From the NCBI GenBank assembly GCA_016712675.1, contig JADJQR010000001.1, positions 3,658,001 to 3,722,000 of the forward strand: 64,000 nucleotides of DNA. The letters are read 5' to 3'. Below the pieces are notes generated by a model. The model was not told the DNA's origin. It saw nothing but the letters and a program-made list of their open reading frames with translations, and ran no database searches. Of this stretch, positions 10,195 through 18,602 are shown one piece after another. A program made the position numbers and the translations under genes. The stretch is from a bacterium. GTDB lineage: Bacteria; Krumholzibacteriota; Krumholzibacteriia; LZORAL124-64-63. How positions within the stretch are numbered: the first letter of the stretch is position 1; every line of letters starts with the position of its first letter.

Positions 10195-11466
10195 ATGTAC
10201 AACGAGAACCTCAGCTGGAAGGGCCTCAGGCGCTCGGACCCGGGGCGCCCGCGCCCGTTGGCCGACGCCGTGCTGCGCCTGATCTGGCAGAAGCAGCGCA
10301 TCTCGCGCGCGGAGATCGCCGGCGTGGCCGGGCTGTCGCGCTCGACGGTCTCGGAGATCGTCGGCGAGATCCTGCCCATGGGCATCGTCACCGAGGTGGG
10401 CGAGGGCCCCTCGCGCGGCGGCCGCCGCCCCATCGTGCTGGAATTCCGCGACGACGCCTGCGTGATCCTGGGCGTGGAGATGGGCGCCACCCACGTGGTG
10501 GCCGCCCTGACCGACCTGCGTGGCCGCGTGCTGGCCTGGCACACGCGCGAACAGGCTGCGCGCACCGACCCCGACGGCACCCGCCGCGTCATCGACGAGA
10601 TGTGCGACGCGTGCCTGGCCGCGCCGGCGGCGGCCGGTCGCCCGCTGGTCGGCATCGGCGTGGCGCTGCCCTGCCCGGTGGATCCCTCGCACCCCAGCCG
10701 CATGTCGACGCTGGTCATGCCCGACTGGGGCGGCCGGCACGGCCTCGAGGCGCTGGCCGCCAAGCACGACGTGCCGCTGATGGTCGACAACGACGCCAAC
10801 CTGGGCGCGCTGGCCGAGCACTGGTGGGGCGCCGGGCGCGGCGTCGACGACCTGGTCTACATCAAGGTGGCGATGGGCGTCGGCTCCGGACACGTGATCG
10901 GGGGCGAGATCTACCGCGGCGCCACCGGCGTGGCGGGCGAGATCGGGCACCTGTCCATCGACCCCCAGGGCAAGCCCTGCCTGTGCGGGCTGCGCGGCTG
11001 CCTGGTGACGCTGGTCGGCGGCCCGGCGCTGGTCGAACGCGCGGCCGAGCTGGCTGTCGGCCATCCGGACAGCCCGCTGGCGGGACACGCGGTGACCATC
11101 GCCGAGCTGGAGGACGCGGCCATCGCCGGCGATCCGCTGGCGCTGCAGGTCACGCAGGAGGCGGCGGGCCACCTGGGCCGCGCCGTGGCCGGCCTGCTGA
11201 ACATCATGAACCCGTCGCTGGTCATCGTCGGCGGCATGCTGGCGCGCCTGGGCGACCAGCTGCTGGACCCTCTGCGCGAGACGGTCAAGCGCCGCACGCT
11301 GGTCAGCTCGGTGGCCGCGGCCGAACTGCGCACCGGCGACCTGGGCGAGCTGGCCATTGCCGTCGGCGCCTCGACGCTGGTGTTGAAGGCCGCGCTGGCC
11401 GACTCGCGGCTGTTCCCGCGCGTGGCCGGCAAGCCTGCCCCGGCGCACCCGCGGGTGACGTCGTGA
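10195..11466 (+). CDS. ROK-family transcriptional repressor
   Basis: Sugar-responsive repressor of the NagC/Mlc/XylR type, 423 residues. A winged helix-turn-helix covers about 20-85 (RISRAEIAGVAGLSRSTVSEI, within a longer conserved block). The C-terminal ROK sugar-kinase fold shows MVDNDANLGALAE and GEIGHLSIDP, followed by the zinc-binding cluster CLCGLRGCL. ROK repressors release DNA on binding a sugar. It sits between a glycan-binding lipoprotein and GH16, in an operon whose promoter carries the palindromic operator also found before GH1, the GPH symporter and a secreted protein. This points to a pathway-specific beta-glucan regulator. ATG 10195 fits the family's N-terminus. Confidence 0.9.
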   Translation: MYNENLSWKGLRRSDPGRPRPLADAVLRLIWQKQRISRAEIAGVAGLSRSTVSEIVGEILPMGIVTEVGEGPSRGGRRPIVLEFRDDACVILGVEMGATHVVAALTDLRGRVLAWHTREQAARTDPDGTRRVIDEMCDACLAAPAAAGRPLVGIGVALPCPVDPSHPSRMSTLVMPDWGGRHGLEALAAKHDVPLMVDNDANLGALAEHWWGAGRGVDDLVYIKVAMGVGSGHVIGGEIYRGATGVAGEIGHLSIDPQGKPCLCGLRGCLVTLVGGPALVERAAELAVGHPDSPLAGHAVTIAELEDAAIAGDPLALQVTQEAAGHLGRAVAGLLNIMNPSLVIVGGMLARLGDQLLDPLRETVKRRTLVSSVAAAELRTGDLGELAIAVGASTLVLKAALADSRLFPRVAGKPAPAHPRVTS

Positions 11467-12287
11467 GGCGCGCACTCGCACCCTTGCGCCTGGCCACGCT
11501 GCTGGGCCTGCTGCTGGCGCTGGCCGCCGCGCCCGGCTGCGGCGGGGAAACGGAGCCTGAGGTGTACGGACTGATCTGGCAGGACGAATTCGACGGGCCG
11601 GCCGGCCAGCTGCCCGACGCCGCGAAGTGGCAGTTCGACCTGGGCACCGACTGGGGCAACCTCCAGCTGGAATACGACACGAACCGCGCGGAGAACTGCA
11701 GCCTGGACGGCCAGGGCAACCTGGCCATCACCGCACGCCAGGAGGAGTGGGAAGGGCAGGCCTACACGTCGGCGCGCATCAAGACCAAGGGCCTGTTCGA
11801 GCACGCCTACGGCCGGTTCGAGGCGCGCATCAAGCTGCCGGTGGGCCAGGGCCTCTGGCCCGCGTTCTGGATGCTCGGCAACGACTTCCCCGGCGTGAGC
11901 TGGCCGAATTGCGGTGAGATCGACATCATGGAATACCGCGGCCAGCAACCGCGCGTGCTGGTGGGCTCGGTGCACGGACCGGGCTACTCCGGGGGCGGCG
12001 CCCTGACCAAGACGCACACGCTGGCGCAGGGCGGCTTCAACCTCGACTACCATATCTTCGCCATCGACTGGGAACCCGAGTCGATCACCTGGAGCGTGGA
12101 CGGCTACGTCTACCACCGCATCACGCCGGCCAACCTGCCCGCCGGCACACGCTGGGCCTTCGACCACCCGTTCTTCATCCTGCTCAACGTGGCCGTGGGC
12201 GGCCGCTGGGTCGGTTCGCCGGACGCCTCGACGGTGTTTCCGCAGGCGATGCTGGTCGACTACGTGCGGGTGTACGGGGTGCGGTGA
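11463..12287 (+). CDS. GH16 endo-beta-1,3-glucanase (laminarinase), lipoprotein
   Basis: Retaining endoglucanase that cleaves beta-1,3 (or mixed-linkage) glucan. The 274-residue product has a signal peptide with a lipobox-like AAPGC. A single GH16 jelly-roll follows: LIWQDEFDG at the start, WGNLQLEYDTNR, GRFEARIKLP, GLWPAFWMLG, and the catalytic motif GEIDIMEY with nucleophile Glu152, Asp154 and acid/base Glu157. The end is the usual MLVDYVRVYGVR. GTG 11463 overlaps the ROK stop (GTGA), so the genes are translationally coupled. Anchoring on the outer membrane would let it start depolymerisation of laminarin-like substrate. Confidence 0.93.
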   Translation: MRRALAPLRLATLLGLLLALAAAPGCGGETEPEVYGLIWQDEFDGPAGQLPDAAKWQFDLGTDWGNLQLEYDTNRAENCSLDGQGNLAITARQEEWEGQAYTSARIKTKGLFEHAYGRFEARIKLPVGQGLWPAFWMLGNDFPGVSWPNCGEIDIMEYRGQQPRVLVGSVHGPGYSGGGALTKTHTLAQGGFNLDYHIFAIDWEPESITWSVDGYVYHRITPANLPAGTRWAFDHPFFILLNVAVGGRWVGSPDASTVFPQAMLVDYVRVYGVR

Positions 12288-12316
12288 CCTGCCTCCGGAT
12301 CCGCCCGCACTGCGGT

Positions 12317-14620
12317 TCACCGCACGAGAACGATCTTCTGGCGCGCCGTCAGCTCACCCGCCTGCAGGCGGGCGAAATAGGTACCTGAGGCGACAGGCCT
12401 TCCGCGCTCGTCCTTTCCATACCACGCATACTGGTGCCGACCGGCCGCGAGCCGCCCCGAGAAGAGGCGGTCCACGACGCGCCCGCCCAGATCGTGCACG
12501 ACCAACTCAGCCTCGCCGGCGGCCGGCATCACGACAGTGAACCGCGTCAGGGGATTGGCCGGATTGGGGTACGGGGGTTCCAGCACGGGATCGTCGGCAT
12601 AGGCCGGGACGACGACGGATTCGCTGGCCAGGACGGTCCAGCCGTCGCCGTCGCTGCCGATCGCCAGGTCGTAACGCACGGTGTTGCCCGCAAGCAGCCG
12701 TGCGTCGCGATCCTCGGCCAGGAACGTCCCCGGCCAGGCCTCGGCGAACGGCACCACCCAGGTTCCCTTCCCGTCATCGGCACTCAGCCGCATCGCCGTC
12801 GGCTCGTCCTGGCGGACCTGCCACGAGATCCGGACTTCTCCCGGTGCCGGCTGCAGCGCGAAGTGCTGCAGTTCAGTGGCCGTGACGACCTCGCTGTAGT
12901 ACTCGGGAGCCGTCAGGTCGTCGTCGCCGTCGCCGAACGGAGCCTGCAGAACCAGCCGACCGCCATCGCCGGTCCCGTAGCCGGTTGCCGCCAGCCAGAG
13001 CGTGCCGGGACCGGTGGGGCCGAACAGCGCCGCCAGGTCCAGCGTGCCCTCGAGCACCTGGCCGGTGGCCTTTCGGAACGCGGCGCCCGACTGGATGTTC
13101 TCCTCGCCGTCGAACCAGCCGATCCAGCCATTGGTCTGTTCCTCGGCCAGGAAGTACGCCCACGGCAGGGTCAGACCGGCCTTCGCCCACGGCGCGACAA
13201 CGCCGGAAGTGCTCGTGTTGCCGACCAGAATGAAGCGATCCCAGGCGCTGGCGTACGCCACCTCGGTTGCCAGATAGAGCTCCGTGCTGGACTGCGCGCT
13301 CCACAACGTGATGCCGTCCCCGACCGCGACGATACGGGCCGATTCATCGAGAACGCCGTCCATCACGAAATCCTGCTGTTGTTCCACCAGCGTGATCCGC
13401 CAATCCGCACCGCCGTTGTTGTCCCAGATCGAACTGGCGGCATCGCGGAACACGAATTCCAGGCTCTGCGCCGATTCCGGCAGGATGAACGTGTGCTCCC
13501 AGACGGCGGTGGAGGCATTCCAGGTCATGTCCTCGTCAAGGACATCCAGCCAACCGTCCCGACCGCGATGGATGACGACGGAGCCCGCGCCGGCCAGAGG
13601 TCGTTCCGCCGGTCGATACACCACCGTGCAGGGACTACCCGGCACGATGGGATCCGGCGCCCAACTGGCAGCCGGCTCCCAGGCGGGCTCGTAGCTGCAG
13701 CCGAGGGCCCATTCCCCGAAACCACAGCCGCTCGCGTAGGCTATGCGGAAGTACCCGTCCACGCCCCACCACGGCCCCCAGCTGTTCTTGACGATCCAGC
13801 AGGATTGGCTGTCGTCGTAGCCGACGATCAGGACGGCATGGCCGACACCGGTCTCGGGGCTGCCGATGGCCGAGTACACGCCACCGTCGTAGCCGAAGAA
13901 GTTCTCGTGCACCATGAACGCCGTCGCCACCGGCCCCGTCATGAGGGCGAGTTTGATGGCCGCCACATCGAGCTGGCCTTCGCACGCGTAGCCCCAGGCA
14001 TCCAGCCTTTCGGCCTGGCGGTGGGGATTGGGGCAGACCTCGGCGCACGACACGACGTCCGACGACTGGTAGGGGAAGCAGGCTTCAGCCGGTACTCCGG
14101 CCAGCCGCATGAACTCCAGCGCCGTCTCGATGTATCCCCCGTTGCAGCCGTTTCCCTGGTCGTTGCACGACAGGATGTACTGCTCCGCGCGATCGGGGTC
14201 GACTCCCGGCTGGTCCGTCACGATCATCATCTGGGATTCGAAGGCGGCGACGGCCGCGAAGAGCCAACAGGATCCGCAATCCGCCTGGTTGCGCACGCCG
14301 CTGACGTAGTTGCGGCCATCCACGTCGCGCCAGTCCCACTGTGTCGGCAGATCGCCGCGCGCCGACAGCGGCCAGCGCGGCAAGTCCGGTGCAGCCTCCG
14401 GGAGACGCGTGCCGCACAGCCGCAACCGTTCCGCCGCCGGCAGGCGCACCACCCAGTTGTCCCCGACCGTGAAGGCCAGGCCATGGTCGGCGATCGCGGC
14501 GCGCCAGCGCACCAGGTCGTCCGCGGACGTCTGCGCGTCGGCGGTCCCGAAGCCGAGCACAAGACCGGCGCCGATCACGAGCAACACCGCCAGGTACGAA
14601 GGTCGCTGCCAAGGACGCAT
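12317..14620 (-). CDS. Secreted papain-family (C1) cysteine protease with CBM-like and FlgD-type C-terminal domains
   Basis: A 767-residue secreted protein. A signal peptide (1-30) is followed by a C1A peptidase domain (about 90-310). The oxyanion Gln112 and catalytic Cys118 lie in NQADCGSCW, with His261 in VGHAVLIVGYDD and Asn279 in WIVKNSWGPWWG. Residues 329-410 resemble a CBM25/53 starch-binding module (VVYRP, HRGRDGW, FVFRDA, WDNNGGADW). Residues 417-560 look like a CBM9-type domain (MDGVLDESARI). The C-terminus is a FlgD/Por-type sorting module (YPNPANPLTRF to KIVLVR). ATG 14620 has an AGGGGAG site. Papain-like proteases joined to carbohydrate-binding modules are unusual. The target is unknown. 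Confidence 0.85.
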   Translation of the reverse strand: MRPWQRPSYLAVLLVIGAGLVLGFGTADAQTSADDLVRWRAAIADHGLAFTVGDNWVVRLPAAERLRLCGTRLPEAAPDLPRWPLSARGDLPTQWDWRDVDGRNYVSGVRNQADCGSCWLFAAVAAFESQMMIVTDQPGVDPDRAEQYILSCNDQGNGCNGGYIETALEFMRLAGVPAEACFPYQSSDVVSCAEVCPNPHRQAERLDAWGYACEGQLDVAAIKLALMTGPVATAFMVHENFFGYDGGVYSAIGSPETGVGHAVLIVGYDDSQSCWIVKNSWGPWWGVDGYFRIAYASGCGFGEWALGCSYEPAWEPAASWAPDPIVPGSPCTVVYRPAERPLAGAGSVVIHRGRDGWLDVLDEDMTWNASTAVWEHTFILPESAQSLEFVFRDAASSIWDNNGGADWRITLVEQQQDFVMDGVLDESARIVAVGDGITLWSAQSSTELYLATEVAYASAWDRFILVGNTSTSGVVAPWAKAGLTLPWAYFLAEEQTNGWIGWFDGEENIQSGAAFRKATGQVLEGTLDLAALFGPTGPGTLWLAATGYGTGDGGRLVLQAPFGDGDDDLTAPEYYSEVVTATELQHFALQPAPGEVRISWQVRQDEPTAMRLSADDGKGTWVVPFAEAWPGTFLAEDRDARLLAGNTVRYDLAIGSDGDGWTVLASESVVVPAYADDPVLEPPYPNPANPLTRFTVVMPAAGEAELVVHDLGGRVVDRLFSGRLAAGRHQYAWYGKDERGRPVASGTYFARLQAGELTARQKIVLVR

Positions 14621-14824
14621 GATCTCCCCTTCCCGATCCACGGATCCGCCGAACAACGGACGCCCCCCCGAGCCGGCGCCATGATATCATGAACTCGCCC
14701 CTTGCGGACAATCCGCAGCTTGGCGACGCGGATCCGGTCGCCCGCAGGACTGGCGGCGGAGGCCGGCGCTGGATGGTACGGTCAGCGTGGGCCTCCGGAG
14801 TCGATCGAACGATGGAGCGTGGAC

Positions 14825-15595
14825 TTGGCGCAGAAGTACTACGTGGTCTGGGCTGGCAGGGAGCGCGGGATCTTCACCGACTGGGGCTGCTGCAAGGCGC
14901 AGGTGGACGGGTTCGCCGGCGCGCGCTACAAGTCCTACCCGACGCGGGCCGAGGCCGAAGACGCCTTCCGCGACGGACCCGGTCCTGCGACCACGGCGCG
15001 CCGGGCGCGCCCGGCCGGCAGCAAATCGACCCGCCAGGGCCCCCGCACGTTCACGGCCGCGGAAGTCGCCGAACACCCCGCCCAGGTGAAGATCTTCGCG
15101 GACGGCGGTTGCGAGCCGAACCCCGGCCGCGCCGGCTCCGGCGTGGCCGTGTACCGCGAGGGCCAAGTGGCCGAGCTCTGGTACGGGCTCTACAACGCCC
15201 GGGGCACCAACAACACCGCCGAGCTGAATGCGCTGCACCAGGCCCTGCTGATGGCCGGTCAGGAGGTCGAGCGGCAGGCGACCGTCGCGATCTTCTGCGA
15301 CTCGAGCTACGCGATCCAGTGCATCACGCAGTGGGCCAGCGGCTGGCAGAAGAAGGGCTGGCAGAAGCCGGGCGGCGACATCAAGAATCTGGACTTGATC
15401 CAGCCGGCGTTCGCCCTCTACACGCGGCTGCGGGCGTCGGTGCCCGTGCTGCACGTCAAAGGCCACGCCGGCATCGAGGGCAACGAGCTGGCCGACCGCA
15501 TGTCGATCCACGGCATCGACACCCGGGAGCCGGGCTTCACCCGCTACGACCCCGAAGCCGATCTCGCGGCGGTGTTGGCGCTGCGGAAGGGCTGA
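14825..15595 (+). CDS. rnhA: Ribonuclease H1 with RNA:DNA hybrid-binding domain
   Basis: Degrades RNA in RNA:DNA hybrids. The 256-residue product starts with a hybrid-binding (viroplasmin/caulimovirus type) domain: YYVVWAGRERGIFTDW, CKAQVDGF and YKSYPTRAEAEDAF. A linker leads to the RNase H fold with the acidic residues in IFADGGCEPNPG, NTAELNAL, FCDSSYAIQCI and GNELADRM. TTG 14825 is chosen because GGAG lies seven bases upstream and the protein then begins MAQKYYVVW, as in relatives; longer in-frame starts lack a ribosome site. Its 3' end overlaps the convergent PpiC-like gene by 59 bases. Confidence 0.92.
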   Translation: MAQKYYVVWAGRERGIFTDWGCCKAQVDGFAGARYKSYPTRAEAEDAFRDGPGPATTARRARPAGSKSTRQGPRTFTAAEVAEHPAQVKIFADGGCEPNPGRAGSGVAVYREGQVAELWYGLYNARGTNNTAELNALHQALLMAGQEVERQATVAIFCDSSYAIQCITQWASGWQKKGWQKPGGDIKNLDLIQPAFALYTRLRASVPVLHVKGHAGIEGNELADRMSIHGIDTREPGFTRYDPEADLAAVLALRKG

Positions 15596-16979
15596 GGCGC
15601 GGCGAGGTACCTTCGGCCGCCAGCCGCGCCAGCGCCGCCTCGTCTACCTGCTCGCCATACCGGCGCCGCAGCCCGTCGAGCGCTGCGCGCAGGCGCCGTT
15701 CGCACTCGCCATCGAACCACGCGCGATCGACCGCGATGCGCGCCTCGTCGAACGGGCGGGAGCGCCGCGGGGACGCCTCCAGCACCAGCACCACGCGCCA
15801 GACCGACTCGGCCAGCGAGTCCGGCCCCACCACGCCGAGCGGACCGGCCGCCAGAGACCTCTCGGTCAGGGCCCGGTCGCCCCGCTCGTCGACCAGGTCG
15901 GGCACCCGGTCCGGCTGCGCCCGGTCGTGCGCGGCCAGGCTGTCCGCCCCCGCGTGCGTGCGCAGGCGCGTGGCCAGGGCCTCCGCGCCTTCGCGCGAGG
16001 ACAGGTGTCGCCGCACGATCTGGGCGTGGGCCGGCAGGTCCCAGCGCGACGGGTCGCGGTCGTACTCGCGGCGCAGCGTCACCGAATCGCGCGGCACCTG
16101 CGAGAACACGTGCCGCACGGCCCAGGCCGTGGCGGCGAAGCCCTCGGCCTGGTCCTGCAACCGCTGCGCGTCGGCGGGGCGGGCCGGCGCACCGGCCGGG
16201 CGCGCCTGTGCCCGGAGCTGCCGCCGGTAGAGTGCGGTGCCGATGAAGTCCTTCACCTGCCGCACGTCCTCCAGGTGCGGACGATCGAGCGCGCGCAATC
16301 GCCGCCATTCGCTCAGCAGGTCGCGGACCAGGAACGCGTTTCCCGCGTGTGTGGCGATGACCGCGTCGGAATCCGCGGCCGCGACCGCTGGGACGCGCGT
16401 CAGCTTCCGGGCCCGCTGCACCAGGTCGTCGTCGGCCGCCGGCGCCGGCAAGGCGGCAAACGCGGCGGCCAGTCGCCCGACCACGGCGTCGTCCCAGGAG
16501 GGGGCGTTCCGGGCCAGCTCGCGGTCGCGCATCGCGGCCCCCAGCACGGCCGGGTGGGTCACCGTATCCCCCTGCGCCGAGCGTCGCGCTCGCTCGACCG
16601 CGTACGCCGAGTCGAGGGCCGCCTCGAAGGCGAGATGCAGGGCCAGATCGCGATGCTGCGCGCTGTCCTGGGGCGTCCACGCCGGCGGCTCGGCCGCGGT
16701 TGCCAGACGCAGGGCCCGTCGGTCCAGCTGCGTGCCCAGCAATTCGCGCGCCTGGCCCGCGGAAAGCCCGGCGACGGCAAGCCCTCGCCGCCGCGCCGCG
16801 GCTCTCAGGTCCGCGACGGTGACGATCTCGGTACGCGCACCATCAACCAGCCGCGCCACCACGGTGTCCGGTAGGTCGACGGCGGCCTCGCCAGCGCGAG
16901 ACGGGCCTGCCGCACCGGCCGTGATGGCTCCGGCCAGCAGGCCCAGGCGCACGGCTGCCAATCCCACCGTCCAGCGCAT
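15537..16979 (-). CDS. SurA/PpiC-like peptidyl-prolyl isomerase-type periplasmic protein
   Basis: Predicted exported folding factor of 480 residues. The signal peptide is followed by a helical N-terminal chaperone-like region. A parvulin-like segment lies at about 320-430 (WDLPAHAQIVRRHLSS, a block with ALATRLRTHAGADSLA, SLAESVWRVVLVLE). A helical end follows (IAVDRAWFDGECERRLRAAL). The arrangement of paired helices around a PpiC domain is like that of SurA/PrsA, but the parvulin motifs are degenerate and activity is unsure. ATG 16979 follows GGAAGGGGG. Very high arginine/alanine content is notable. Its last 59 bases overlap RNase H on the other strand. Confidence 0.6.
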   Translation of the reverse strand: MRWTVGLAAVRLGLLAGAITAGAAGPSRAGEAAVDLPDTVVARLVDGARTEIVTVADLRAAARRRGLAVAGLSAGQARELLGTQLDRRALRLATAAEPPAWTPQDSAQHRDLALHLAFEAALDSAYAVERARRSAQGDTVTHPAVLGAAMRDRELARNAPSWDDAVVGRLAAAFAALPAPAADDDLVQRARKLTRVPAVAAADSDAVIATHAGNAFLVRDLLSEWRRLRALDRPHLEDVRQVKDFIGTALYRRQLRAQARPAGAPARPADAQRLQDQAEGFAATAWAVRHVFSQVPRDSVTLRREYDRDPSRWDLPAHAQIVRRHLSSREGAEALATRLRTHAGADSLAAHDRAQPDRVPDLVDERGDRALTERSLAAGPLGVVGPDSLAESVWRVVLVLEASPRRSRPFDEARIAVDRAWFDGECERRLRAALDGLRRRYGEQVDEAALARLAAEGTSPRLSPSAAPTPPRDRLRGRSG

Positions 16980-17046
16980 GCCCCCGCCCCCTTCCCGTGG
17001 AGTCCCAAGCCGGGCGCGCGCTGCTGCACACGCCAGTACCGCACGC

Positions 17047-17076
17047 CGGCCGGCCCCCGGGGACGGGAGCCGGCCG
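17047..17076 (-). terminator. GC-rich hairpin downstream of the secreted-protein gene at 17104
   Basis: CGGCCGGC (17047-17054) pairs with GCCGGCCG (17069-17076). It lies about 30 bases after the stop of the minus-strand gene. There is no T-tract, so factor-independent termination is uncertain. Confidence 0.4.
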
Positions 17077-17103
17077 CGCACGAACACTCGACTGCGGTAT
17101 CGC

Positions 17104-17847
17104 CTACCGGTAGTCCGCCTTGAGCGCGCCCCAGGTCTGCGACTCGGTCGGAACGGTCGACTGCACGGTTTCCAGCTCGTAGTGCGGGTTGCTGAAGGTC
17201 TGGCCCGTGATGGTGTACCAGCCCGCGGCCGCCGTCGCATGGCTCATGTAGAACGCGTTGTTGGTCGTGCCGACGGCCGGGGCGTTCGCGTAGCTGAGCA
17301 CGGTGCCCATGCGGCTGGCGCCCACGACATTGCTCAGCTGCTGCGTGACCAGCACGTCCATCGACGGGATGGTGATCAGCACGACGTTCTCGATGGCCGT
17401 CGTCGTGTAGATCGAGTAGAAGCCCTGGGCCAGCGCGCCCAGGCCGACCGAAAAGCCGCCGATGAAGGCGCCGGCGTTGGCCAGGTCGTAGAAGCGGATC
17501 GTCTCGGTCGCCGAGACCAGCGCACCCGTCGACGAGCCGGAGCAGAAGACCGCGAACTTCATCGCGCTGACGTCTTCGCCGATGCCGCCGGCCAGCATCA
17601 GCTGGTCGCCGTAGATCGCGTTGAGGTCGGTGGTCGACGTCGCCGCCGATACGACCTGGTTGGTCGAGTCGTAGACGATATTCGTCACCTGGGCGTCCTG
17701 GGCACCGACGCCACCCAGGCTGATGACCGGCTTGTCCTGGAGGCCCAGCACGGGCTCGTCCACGACGGCCGCGATCGCGGGCATGGCCAGCAGCGCAGTC
17801 GCCGCCAGGATGCAGAGGAGACGGGACACGTTAGCGAACTTGTTCAT
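17104..17847 (-). CDS. Secreted protein of unknown function with C-terminal ES-WG-KA-YR motif
   Basis: A 247-residue protein with a clear signal peptide (LLCILAATALLAMPAIA), then a mostly beta, Thr/Ser/Ala-rich body without a family I recognise. No catalytic residues or membrane segments are evident beyond the signal. The last 14 residues, TESQTWGALKADYR, closely resemble the end of the unrelated secreted protein at 34207 (TESESFGGVKALFR), suggesting a shared sorting or attachment tag. ATG 17847 has GGAG eight bases upstream. It is a single gene with a promoter at 18016-18045 and a long leader of about 160 bases holding a triple repeat. Confidence 0.7.
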   Translation of the reverse strand: MNKFANVSRLLCILAATALLAMPAIAAVVDEPVLGLQDKPVISLGGVGAQDAQVTNIVYDSTNQVVSAATSTTDLNAIYGDQLMLAGGIGEDVSAMKFAVFCSGSSTGALVSATETIRFYDLANAGAFIGGFSVGLGALAQGFYSIYTTTAIENVVLITIPSMDVLVTQQLSNVVGASRMGTVLSYANAPAVGTTNNAFYMSHATAAAGWYTITGQTFSNPHYELETVQSTVPTESQTWGALKADYR

Positions 17848-17899
17848 GGGAAGCGCTCCTGAGTTGATGGACCTGACGCGGAACCCCGCACGCAAGTCC

Positions 17900-17955
17900 G
17901 GGTGACACGGAAGCCGAAGCCAAGGGTGACACGGGAACCAAAGGGTGATACGGAA
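17900..17955. repeat. Three direct copies of GGGTGAYACGG in the leader of the secreted-protein gene
   Basis: Copies start at about 17900, 17924 and 17943, each followed by one or two extra bases and AA. They lie between the promoter at 18016 and ATG 17847 on the minus strand, so they would be in the mRNA leader. They could be a regulator or RNA-binding site, or a slipped-strand duplication. Confidence 0.45.
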
Positions 17956-18015
17956 CAGAAACGACGGCGCAAGCCGCCTCCCTGCCTCGGAATCGTGCTT
18001 ATCCCCGTTGGCATG

Positions 18016-18045
18016 ACTGTACCGCGGCGGCGGACCAAAAGTCAA
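18016..18045 (-). promoter_or_regulatory. Putative sigma70 promoter for the secreted-protein gene at 17104
   Basis: TTGACT (18045-18040), an 18-base spacer and TACAGT (18021-18016) on the minus strand, in a locally AT-richer patch. Confidence 0.5.
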
Positions 18046-18088
18046 CAAATTAGATCCGCAAAGGCGATCGCGTCTGCGGGGCCGGCCC

Positions 18089-18120
18089 GGGCCGCGCCCG
18101 CCCGGAGGCGGACGCGGCCC
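18089..18120 (-). terminator. Strong hairpin terminator after the lipoprotein pair
   Basis: A 14-bp stem with one mismatch (18089-18102 with 18107-18120) directly follows the stop of the gene at 18129. In the minus-strand RNA the loop reads UCCG, a UNCG-type stable tetraloop. There is no U-tract. Confidence 0.55.
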
Positions 18121-18128
18121 CGGTGGCG

Positions 18129-18602
18129 TCACTGGGATTGGGTCGCTGGGCGGATATCACGCCCGTCCGCAGAAACCAGGCAGGTGCCCTGTTCCAGCTG
18201 CGCGAGCGTATAGATCTCTTCCGCGGCGAGGGACGCCGTAGCAGTCGGATCCACGCGACGCCAGACATTGCCCCTGACCCGGTATTCGGTGTAGGTACCG
18301 ATGACGAAATAGAAGCTGCTCGTCGTGACCCGCACGTCGGTCATGAGGTCGCCGTTGTGTTCGGCCAGGCAGTCACCGATGGCTGGGTAGTACGAGATGT
18401 CGCCCAGACCCAGGTAGACCAGGAACCACAGACTGCTGGTCTTCGCGCTCACGTCCTGCGCGACGAGGGTATACTTCTGCTCGATGTCGACATCGTTGAC
18501 CGAAACCAACTTGAGCTGCGAGATCTTGGCCGTGCAACCGGAACAGGCGATGGCCAGTGCCGCGATGAGGCCGAGCAAAAGGATCCGATGCGTCGTCTTC
18601 AT
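18129..18602 (-). CDS. Small lipoprotein, paralogue of its neighbour
   Basis: A 157-residue envelope protein with a signal peptide ending in IACSGC (lipidated at one of the two cysteines). The family is not recognised. The core block (LVAQDVSAKTSSLWF, HNGDLMTDVRV, YRVRGNVWRRV) aligns with the upstream neighbour (LVKKNATAVDSKPIF, NNGDLLTNVRI, VTVSADVWRRA), so the two arose by tandem duplication. The ATG overlaps the neighbour's stop (ATGA), giving a two-gene operon. Function unknown. Confidence 0.7.
   Translation of the reverse strand: MKTTHRILLLGLIAALAIACSGCTAKISQLKLVSVNDVDIEQKYTLVAQDVSAKTSSLWFLVYLGLGDISYYPAIGDCLAEHNGDLMTDVRVTTSSFYFVIGTYTEYRVRGNVWRRVDPTATASLAAEEIYTLAQLEQGTCLVSADGRDIRPATQSQ

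Noticed and set aside
10195-11466. ROK gene as a sugar kinase
   Set aside because: The N-terminal winged helix-turn-helix shows that it is a repressor rather than a free-standing kinase.
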